This document shows, piece by piece, positions 23,028 through 64,000 of a stretch of 64,000 nucleotides of DNA (within the stretch, counting starts at the first letter, position 1; every line of letters begins with the position of its first letter). Source of the stretch: Seriola aureovittata (lineage: Eukaryota; Chordata; Actinopteri; Carangiformes; Carangidae); contig NC_079382.1 in the NCBI RefSeq assembly GCF_021018895.1, positions 24,152,501 to 24,216,500 on the forward strand. The letters run 5' to 3'. The notes beneath the pieces were generated by a model that saw only the letters and a list, made by a program, of their open reading frames with translations, was not told the origin of the DNA and made no database searches. The position numbers and the translations under genes were made by a program.

Positions 23028-26000
23028 CTAGCCAGTCACAGGGATCTGGACCCGCCGGGGCGGTACCTCCTGCTCAGCAGCAGCGGTCGGGACGTTAATG
23101 TTGGGGTCGTCGTCGACCTGGTAACACTTCCCCAGGTTCTTGATGATGTTAAAGTTGGACCGGGCCGTTTCCACCAGGCTGTTCTCCAGGATCCAACCAT
23201 CCGACTCTGAGTCCGGATCACCCAACCGGAGGACGTTCTCCATGGCGGTCTGAAGGTAGCGGACTCCTGTTAGAACCAGCAGCTGAACAGGCAAGAAGAA
23301 GAAGAGTGTTCAGGTCAACACCAACAGCAGAACATAAACAGCAGAGACCTGGTCTCGAAAGCACAAGTTTGCCTTTATACAACAGTCTGGGGGTGTGGGC
23401 TGTACCTCTGGACCTTTTCAGTCCTGTTCAGAACTGTTCAGAACTGTTCAGACCTGTTCAGTCCTGTTCAGTCCTGTTCCGACCCTGTTCTGACCCTGTT
23501 CAGACCCTGTTCAGACCCTGTTCAGACCCTGTTCTGACCCTGTTCTGACCCTGTTCCGACCCTGTTCAGACCCTGTTCTGACCCTGTTCTGATCCTGTTC
23601 CGACCCTGTTCCGACCCTGTTCAGACCCTGTTCTGACCCTGTTCTGACCTTGTTAAGTCCTGTTCAGAACTGTTCAGAACTGTTCAGACCTGTTCAGTCC
23701 TGTTCAGACCCTGTTCAGAACCTGTTCAAGTCCTGTTCAAATCCTGTTCAGTCCTGCTCAGACCCTGTTCAGACCTGAACAGGGCCTCTGACTCAGAGGC
23801 CCAGGTGTATTGTGGGTAATGTAGGTGGTCTTTAACTGTCCAACATGTGTCCACCAGTTACAGGAAAGAAAAGAAAAATCTGTGGGGGGCTCTTAAGATC
23901 TGGATCAGGACTGGGACTTGAAGGTCAGGAGGTGTGAATGACCAGAGGAGGACTGTGAATATGATTTATGTTGCTTTGGCCTCCTCTGTCACTGCTCTAC
24001 TGATGGGGCCTGAGGACCACCCCCACCCCCACCCCCACCCCCACCCCCACCCCCACCCCCCCCACCCCCACCCCCCCCACCACCAGCCCTGTGCTGGATT
24101 CAGACTGCAATACCTCAAACAGCCAGATGAGGAGCACGGTGAGGCCGATGGACTGCATTATGTCGGTGTAGTGGTCCAGCAGAGCCTGTCGGCAGCCCCT
24201 CCTCCACAGGTTCAGCTGCTGGCTCTGCCGGTCGTAGTTGAAGTGGGCGGAGCTGTTGCTAACCTGCTGCTGGATGCAGGGCCGAGGAGACAGGGTGCTG
24301 CAGCAGCTAAAGGGAACGCCGTCCATCAGGTAATTCCCCTCCACGTTACTCCTCAGACGGCTGTAAGGGAGGAGCAGGAGGAGGCTGTTAGGAACCGCTT
24401 CTACTGCGAGTACTGCTACTACTACTACTACTAATACTACTGATACTGCTGTTGCTGTTACTACTACTGTTACTACTACTGCTGATACTACTACTACTAC
24501 TACTACCACAGCTGTTAGTTTGTGTTTCAGTTTGCAGCTGGTCTTGCAGATCCAGAGTCAGGTGTCCTGTACTGGATCTAAATCCTGCAGACAGGTTATA
24601 TTGAGTCACTTGAACCTGAGTTGAACCCTGTTGTTAAACCTAATTAATCCCATGACCTTTGACCCCAGTAGCTCCCAGGTTTAGCTGCAGTGGACCAGTA
24701 GCCCTGATCTGAAAATAGTGACGTTTCCTTTAATGAATCAGATGTTAATAATGAACCATGAGGGGCTGGACTCAGGGATCTGGACCCATGGACCTGGACT
24801 CAGGGATCTGGACTCAGGGATCTGGACTCAGGGATCTGGACCCATGGACCTGGACTCAGGAATCTGGACTCAGGGATCTGGACCCACGGATCTGGACCCA
24901 CGGATCTGGAGTCAGGGATCTGGACTCAGGGATCTGGACCCATGGATCTGGACCATCTGGACCCACAGATCTGGACCCACAGATCTGGACTCAGGGATCT
25001 TAAGATTTCCTCAAAACTGGATGAACCTACTTCAACTTGACACTTCGACTGTTTCAGGTTCAGTCTGAAGAACCCTGACATTGGCCCTCATTTATCAAAC
25101 GAACGTGCGGCAGAAAACCGTGCGTACGTCCATTTCCACGCAAGCTTCGGCATTTATCAATTTGGACGTGAGCGGACGCTACGATCAGATCTCACGTCAG
25201 GTCTGAGCTCGTGTACGCAAATCTGGATTTGCGGTGCAGCAGCAAAATCTGGCTGAGTCTGAAAAGAATTATTAAACAAACCTCAAAATAAACAGTCACA
25301 TATTTAGAACAGATCAAAACGGATTCTTAAAACAAGATAAAAAAAATTTGAATTTTAAAAAAGCCCTCGTTTTTTACTGATACCACTTTTTTGTACAATA
25401 AAACAATATGAGAGGCTAAATAGCCTGACATGACATGTAAGTATTGCACATTAAAATTTGAAATAATAATAAATACAAGCACAAATGTGTGTTTGCAAAT
25501 TAACTCATGGCAAAATTGTGTAATTGTTTTTTCCGATGGGTATGACACAACTGGAACAACAATTAAACATCTGGTGAGATAATCATTGTTGCACTGTGGT
25601 TGGCCAGATGTTTACTCACTCCCTTATTTAAACAGATGCTTTGACAGTTATCAAATCATAACGATGGCAGATTTACTGGTTTTGGAGGAACAATACGCGC
25701 GTGTCAGACGTGAGTGCGTGTTCAGAGACCGCAGGGATCTCCAGATTGCTGGGTTTCCAAATGTGGTTGGAGCAATTGATTTCACTCACGTGCGTCTGAA
25801 GGCACCATCCATGAATGATTACGCATTCATCAATCGCAAAAACTACCACTCTATAAATGTGCAGGTGATTTGTGATGCCAAGCTCTCACTCTTAAACGTG
25901 GTGGCCAGGTGACCGGGACACACGATTCTTTTATTTTTCAAACAGCTGTGTTGGCGCGCGGCTGCAGGAGGCGGCGCTGCAGAGCCAAACTCATCTCCGT

Positions 26001-27115
26001 CACCCTCTTCCACACAGCGGCTTTATGAGCTCCTGTGATCCCGCTCTTCAGACTGACAAAAAGCACATCCTTATTTTGCGCCACCTCGGATGTCAGGATG
26101 TCGATCTCCATCTCTGAAAAGTTTCGTTTTTTGCCAGTAACTCTTCTCTCCATGTTTGACCTTAGTGGGCGGGGCCTCCGAACCAGGAATATTTAAGGGC
26201 GTAACATGTTAATGACGATCGAATTCAGCCGCCGCATTTATCAAGAGCCGATCATTTAGATACGAATGTTTCATGAATCACACGTGGATCCTATCGTACG
26301 ACCAATTCTGCGCTCAGATCTGCGCCTGTTTTCACGCAAGATTGATAAATGAGGGCCACTGAGTCCACTACAGACCAGAGATCCACTTAAATTCTGTTGG
26401 ACTTAATTCCGATCCAATAAAATCCAGTAGATTCCTCCAGATTCTAAAGGATCTGCCTACATCACTATAGATCTTCTAGGATTGACCAGGATCCACTAGA
26501 ATCTGATGGATTCAGCAGATCTGGCTCTACTTACTCCACCACGGCGCTGCTGGTCATGTCCAGGTAACGGTTGCTGATCCACTGGACCTGGAACCAGTCC
26601 CGGTACCCGGTGTTCCCACAGCAGTGGAACTGGATCTGCAGCAGGTCCAGAGTTCTCTTCAGGTAGCAGCGGCCCGGCGTGTCCGTGTCCTTGTAGAACC
26701 GCATGGCATTCCTCAGGCCTAGGAACAGAGACTCCTCCAGCTGACTGCGGATGCTGTAGCACATGAGCGCCCCCACCAGGACGCAGGAGGTGAAGAAGAA
26801 GGTGCAGATGACGTACGGCATCATCACCAGCTTCCAGCGCAGGAACTTGTTGGTGTCAGCACAGTCCAGGCAGATCTTCCCGCCCAGGAAGTTGATGCAG
26901 CAGGCCGCCAGGCCTGTGGTGATCAGCATATGAGGCACATAGAGGATCCCCTGCTCTGACATCACTTCCTGCCATTTCTGAATCTCAATTTTGAGGAATA
27001 GGCCCAGGCCGAAGAGGAGAGCCCCTGTCACGACAGAGATCCAGTTGAGCAGCCAGAGGACCTCGGCTAGCTTCTCTCTCTCCGCCTTGGTGAAGGTCAC
27101 CTTACCGACCGCCAT
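23028..27115 (-). CDS. rom1: Peripherin-2/ROM1-family photoreceptor disc tetraspanin
   Basis: Members of this family shape the rims of photoreceptor outer-segment discs. Coding exons on the - strand are 26535-27115, 24114-24360 and 23028-23282 (581, 247 and 255 nt; 360 codons). The first two sizes equal those I know for PRPH2. The start ATG at 27115 has a strong context (GACATGG) and gives [20 protein letters not shown]. Four hydrophobic segments fit near residues 20-44, 60-80, 100-125 and 260-284. The large loop has DTDTPGRC, with the Cys used for inter-dimer disulfides, then [36 protein letters not shown] and an N-glycosylation sequon in SNSSAHF. The C-terminus after [12 protein letters not shown] is hydrophilic. 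The sequence looks about equally like PRPH2 and fish ROM1, so the symbol is tentative (rom1a/b, prph2 or prph2-like). Confidence 0.9.
23419..23785 (-). repeat. GTTCAGACCCT 11-bp minisatellite in tetraspanin intron 2
   Basis: About 33 units of CCTGTTCAGA/CCTGTTCTGAC lie in the intron 23283-24113, near its 3' end in transcript direction. Confidence 0.9.
24017..24080 (-). repeat. (GGGGGT)n G-quadruplex-prone tract near the exon 2 donor
   Basis: The + strand CCCCCA tandem reads GGGGGT in the transcript. The first G-run starts about 35 nt after the exon 2 donor at 24113 and includes at least nine runs of five or more G. Confidence 0.9.
24412..24510 (+). repeat. TAC/TGC trinucleotide tract
   Basis: About 30 TAC triplets with TGC and TGT variants, in tetraspanin intron 1, some 50 nt upstream (in transcript) of the exon 2 acceptor. 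Confidence 0.9.
24770..25010 (+). repeat. GGACTCAGGGATCTGGACCCATGGATCT minisatellite
   Basis: About 19 units of 12-13 bp, alternating GGACTCAGGGATCT and GGACCCATGGATCT forms, in tetraspanin intron 1. Confidence 0.9.
25586..25970 (+). pseudogene. HARBI1-like transposase fragment
   Basis: The open frame to 25912 contains [20 protein letters not shown], the first catalytic-Asp block of Harbinger DDE transposases, and [16 protein letters not shown]. The preceding helix-turn-helix region appears deleted in frame (FRDRRD joins directly to [10 protein letters not shown]). After LLNVVAR a TGA replaces the expected Trp codon, and a shifted frame goes on with [11 protein letters not shown]. The later catalytic residues are missing. 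Non-functional. Confidence 0.85.
25938..26153 (-). pseudogene. Myb/SANT-like Harbinger DNA-binding protein, truncated
   Basis: A 71-codon frame starts [20 protein letters not shown] and continues with [10 protein letters not shown], matching the N-terminal Myb/SANT-like domain of Harbinger accessory proteins (NAIF1-like). It stops early where it abuts the transposase remnant at about 25940-25970, an internal deletion junction. Confidence 0.75.
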
Positions 27116-27540
27116 GTCGGTCCGCCGGTCTTTACATGTATCACGTCCAAGCACTGGCAAACATGGTCAAACACTGCGGTCCCTTAAAATGCAGTACCAC
27201 TGACAACATGCATGAAGGATCTTTCTGGAGTCAGACGTGAAGTTCTCTACAGAAATAAAAGGTCTGAGGTCGTTAATTATCTGAAACCCAGGACTCCATG
27301 TTTTCATGGGCTCGTGTTTCACATGGAGAGGATGAATAATCTCTGAGTTCTCTGGGAAATTAAATGTCAACAACATGCATGTGTCGAAGGCACCGGAGCA
27401 TCAGTCTGGGTCTGTCTCTGGGCTGATGGTCGACTCTGTTTCACCTGCGGTAAGAACCACTCTGTGACATTGTCACTTGCTCATTGGGTCGTTGTCCTGT
27501 TAAGTTGTAGTCCTCACATCCAGTACATAGTGGTCTGAGA

Positions 27541-27570
27541 GGCTCAGGGGTCAAGGGTCAAGGGTCAGCG
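27541..27570 (+). promoter_or_regulatory. Triple GGGTCA direct repeat upstream of the tetraspanin
   Basis: Three GGGTCA half-sites each spaced by one A (two overlapping DR1 elements) lie about 440 bp upstream of the tetraspanin ATG. Photoreceptor genes are often controlled by orphan nuclear receptors, but these are only sequence matches. Confidence 0.35.
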
Positions 27571-30169
27571 TGGGCCTGTCTTCAAAGGACAGCAGGAGAG
27601 AAGAGGAAGGAGAGGAGCTCTGCAGAGCGTCATAAGGAGCTTAGAGAGGTATTTCAGGTCGACTGCAGTCCACAGCTCCGGGACGACGCCACTGCAGGAA
27701 GGAAGAAGGTCAAATTTTAATAAGCTGCTGCTGATGATGCTCGTCATCACAACGTGAAGCAGAGTCATGAACACCTCCATCTGAGTGAACCTGCTCATCC
27801 TAACGAACGTTCCTCATGTTCTCATCATGTTATCATCATGTAAACAACAACAACATGTAGGTTGTTGACAGTCACTGTTTCTGAGCTGCAGGTCAAACAG
27901 CAGCAGAGTCACACGTTCACCTGATCAAGTTTACCTGAGTCACACGTTCATTAACAGTCATTCAATCAAACCGACAGTTGCAGCTTCAGAGGACTTCAAC
28001 TCAGTGACAGGAACTAACTGATGAACGGATGTTTACGAAGCTGAAGACAAACAACACATAGAATTTTACCTTGTGGACTTGAGGACATTTATCTCCAGCT
28101 GCTCGCCTGTATCCGCTCTGACCTCCCATCATCCTCGGCCGGGCGGCGTCCGGCCACAGTTTGAGCCGTGAAGCAGATATTGTGGCAGAGAAGAGAAGTT
28201 TTCAGGCGCCTGTTAACGTGCAATCCTGCGCTTTAATCTCCTTACAGCTAATCAGCCTTGTAATAAGCTGAGAAACCTCCAACCCCCCCCATTCACCAGC
28301 TGGACCATCAGCAGGACGCGGCACTAGACTGAGTCCACTCATTTCCCATCATGCAGATCTGTCCAGAGTAGAGTAAGTCAGGTTAGAGGTCTGGAGCTGT
28401 TAGAGTGGACTACGGCAGGTGAGAGCAGTCAAACAGCAGCTGAGGTCAGGTGACAGTAGGTGATGGTAGGAGGGACACGGGGCAACATGAACCAGCTCCA
28501 GTGGAGAGTGGAGGTTCAGGAGGACACTCATGAAGGAACATGTCTTCTGAGTGGATCCTGTGAGGTGGACTGGCCTGGATGGGGATGGTTTAATTGCGGA
28601 GGTAAAGTCTGGATCTGGCTAAAGAGATCCTCATAGAACAGGTCTGGAGGACATCAGGTCCAACAGAGAACATCAGGACGTTTTTGTAAAAATAGGACCG
28701 GAGATTTGAGGTGATGTGCTGCACCAGAACTTCAGCTACAATCATTTCTAATTCATAAACTCGTCTCCTCAAACATGTAGTCAGGATCCTGAAACGGTGT
28801 TGGTGTAGTTCCTTGCTCAGTCCACTAGATGGAGCTAATTGCCCATCTAATGAGCTACAGCTCAGACAGGTGATGGGGGGGGGGGGGGAGTCGGGGGACT
28901 GAGGTTAATGTGTTCCACCAAAGAACCATCAGCTCCCAGCACTAACACAGGAATTAGTCCAGAATCAAATGGACTGGAGACTCTGGGTCTTGATCCGGAT
29001 TCTGTGTCATGTCAGCTTCTCCTCCCAGAGTCTAGTTGAGAGATAACAGAGGCGTCAAACAGTAAGTGAGAGAGGAGGTCATGTGACACAGACTCACAGA
29101 GAGAGAGAGAAAACCTGATCAGAGGAACTGGTCCTGAGACAGAGGAGGGAGGGGCAGAGAGGGACCCGGACCAGGACCAGGACTAGGGCTGCAGTCATAC
29201 CAACACAAGTACTTTGACACAGTGTGTCCTCACAACAGCTCATACAGCAGCTACACTACAACGTGACCTCTGACCTCTTAGTCGTCATCAGTCCCAGCAG
29301 TTGTTCTTTATTTGAATCCCAGAAGAAGATCTGAGGCTGCACTCTGCCTCATAACAAACCAACATGTTCACAATATAGTGCTGATGCCTGAGATACAGAC
29401 TGCTGCTCCTCCATCACATCTTTCTGTGCTGAGCTAATGTTTCACTCATTAGATGGTTCGTTAGGTTAGTTATACAAATTATGTTGATCATAATCTAATA
29501 TACAAATAAATGTGTTATTGTTTGCAATATGAATAAAGTTTATCAATATTTATTATACAAATAAAGCTTATTTATTTGATATTTATTCATTATGTAAAAC
29601 TTAATGTTATAATTTTGTGTTTTAGTTCAGGGAGTGTCATAAATGAAGTGAGTGAATTATATTTGGAACTTTTGCTTTTAAATTGCTTTAAATACATATA
29701 AATCAAATGAATTAATGTTGGAAATAGACTAGATTAAATAGATAAAATTTCTGTTGATAAACAAATTGATTATTTAAACTGGTTTCAGCTGTAGACAAAA
29801 ATTAAATGTTGAATTCAAAATGAAATGTGAAAATGTGAATATTAATAATGAACTGGACATTTTCACTCTTTCATTGACCAATTTCTTTATTATTTGAGAA
29901 AATAATCATGAATTTGGTATTTTAAATTAAATGCACCCTGTAAATAAATAAAAGTCTAATTAAATCTGGTGTTCAAATGATTTAATGAAATGATGAAACC
30001 AGAGTTATTCTAAAGGACAATGACAGTGATTCAGGACCTTTCTATATACAGTCTATGTTCAGGACACACTGGATGACTTTGTTATGTATTTTATTGTGAA
30101 ACTCTCCCGGACAGGAAGTGTTTTGGTGTCACCAGCTTGCTTGGGATGATCCGATCTGGATTCAGCCAT
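27571..30169. other. Divergent intergenic region between tetraspanin and cdc42bpb
   Basis: Mostly unique. A possible - strand exon at about 28076-28165 ends CCACAAG|GTAAAA, and a matching - strand acceptor CTTCCTGCAG lies near 27690. These could be untranslated exons of the tetraspanin or a small transcript; no family was recognised. A poly-G run is at about 28873-28888. The stretch 29440-30070 is AT-rich without structure. Confidence 0.3.
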
Positions 30170-30701
30170 ATTCCCACCGAGCAGCCACACCGGCAGCCCG
30201 CCTCAAACTACCGAAAAACCCTCCGTAATCCTCCAACGCGCTCTCCCGCGGTGTTAACGGACATTTTGATTGACGCCGAGCTCGTCCCGGATCTCCGGGA
30301 CATGTCACCGAGCTGATACACCGACCCGCGGACATGGAGCAGCGGCGGCCAACCTGAGAGTCGACGGTCTGATCGACATCCCGATCTCCGAGAGGAAAGT
30401 CCAGATTTACCGGGATTAAAGCCGATGTGGAGGAGGGACGGACGCGGGCCTGCAGGCGGAACAGCTCACAACACGACGTAGCGACGGTAACCGGCGGAGA
30501 CACACCGACACATCGACACCCAGCCTGCTCAAAATGTCGGGAATGTTTTCCCGGAGCTAACGAGCTAGCTGAAGCTAGCAGGCTGAGCTCGGCACGACTC
30601 GGCAGGAAGCGGAGCCTCGGCGGCGGCTTACACTCGGACTGTGCGGCGGGGGTTGTTGTCCGAGTATCAGCGGGAGCGGCGGGTGATTGTCCCGGGGCAG
30701 G

Positions 30702-63440
<32,739 letters not shown>

Positions 63441-63689
63441 GTAAACACACACCCAGACACACAGGTAAACACACACCTGGAGCATAGCTGCAACAGACAG
63501 TCACAGGAACATGTTGATCATCAGTCTGAACTGATCTGAGATCTGTCTGATCTGGACCCTGAGTCTGAGAGTCATGGTGGTCATGCTGCTTATTGTTCAC
63601 TTCTCCTCCTCCTCCTCTTTCTTCTCTTCTCTTGATGTCAGACTAGAACAGTTGTAGTGTTGTTACACTGCTCTCATCAGCTCTGGAAG

Positions 63690-64000
63690 AATCACACCTT
63701 CAGAACATTTAGAACCTTCAGAACTTTTAGAACCTACAGAACCCACAGAACATACGGAACCTTTAGAACCTACAGATCCCACAGAACATACGGAACCTTT
63801 AGAACCTACAGAATCCACAGAACATACGGAACCTTTAGAACCTACAGAACCCACAGAACATACGGAACCTTTAGAACCTACAGATCCCACAGAACATACG
63901 GAACCTTTAGAACCTACAGAATCCACAGAACATACGGAACCTTTAGAACTTACAGAACCCACAGAACATACAGAACTTTTAGTACCTACAGAATCCACAG
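63690..64000 (+). repeat. GAACCTTTAGAACCTACAGA minisatellite at the window edge
   Basis: A unit of about 60 bp, made of GAACATACGGAACCTTTAG and AACCTACAGAACCCACA halves, repeated about five times and continuing past the window. It lies in the intron after exon 35. Confidence 0.92.

Larger units (their letters stand above)
25082..26358 (+). mobile_element. Internally deleted PIF/Harbinger DNA transposon
   Basis: Perfect 17-bp terminal inverted repeats (TGGCCCTCATTTATCAA at 25082-25098 and its complement at 26342-26358) bound a 1.28 kb element in tetraspanin intron 1. Flanking triplets ATT (left) and ACT (right) could be a mutated 3-bp target duplication. It carries remnants of both usual Harbinger proteins: a HARBI1-like transposase (+) and a Myb/SANT-like DNA-binding protein (-). 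Each is truncated, so the copy is non-autonomous. A second GCATTTATCAA word sits near each end. Confidence 0.85.

Overview
The window is nuclear DNA from a vertebrate, almost certainly a ray-finned (teleost) fish. It holds spliced genes with GT-AG introns, a fish-type CpG-rich promoter, hAT, PIF/Harbinger, SINE, LINE and LTR remnants, and a very high load of mini- and microsatellites. Nothing in it is bacterial or phage-like. Nearly all long open frames in simple-sequence tracts are repeat artefacts.

Four protein-coding genes could be assembled exon by exon. (1) The 3' end of a MARK-family kinase gene, best matching mark3 (+ strand, 573-2786), ends with the KA1 domain. (2) A complete B-type creatine kinase, ckb (- strand, 5554-11297, with a non-coding first exon and TATA/CCAAT promoter near 12874-13022), has seven coding exons and 381 codons. 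(3) A complete peripherin-2/ROM1-family retinal tetraspanin (- strand, 23028-27115) has three exons of 581, 247 and 255 nt. (4) A myotonic-dystrophy-kinase-related CDC42-binding kinase, best matching beta (cdc42bpb, + strand, 30702 to 63440), runs off the right edge with about 35 constitutive exons visible.

As I recall it, a convergent mark3/ckb pair and a nearby cdc42bpb match the human 14q32 arrangement, which supports those names. The tetraspanin between ckb and cdc42bpb is not part of that human block as I remember it.

Layout: 1-3900 mark3 tail and 3'UTR; 3900-5344 convergent intergenic; 5345-13022 ckb; 13023-22483 a 9.5 kb repeat-dominated intergenic region; 22484-27115 the tetraspanin, with a deleted Harbinger transposon in intron 1; 27116-30170 divergent intergenic; 30170-64000 cdc42bpb. 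The cdc42bpb introns hold a 2.9 kb minisatellite interrupted by a solo LTR, a hAT element, a SINE, and several kilobase-scale tandem arrays.

The most interesting points are a candidate in-frame exon carrying a second CRIB-like motif directly after the canonical CRIB exon; tandem repeats that copy 5' splice sites next to real ones; a 63-nt candidate cassette exon; a G-quadruplex-prone tract just inside the tetraspanin intron 2; and transposons with readable boundaries. Orthology names rest on remembered family sequences, not on a database search.
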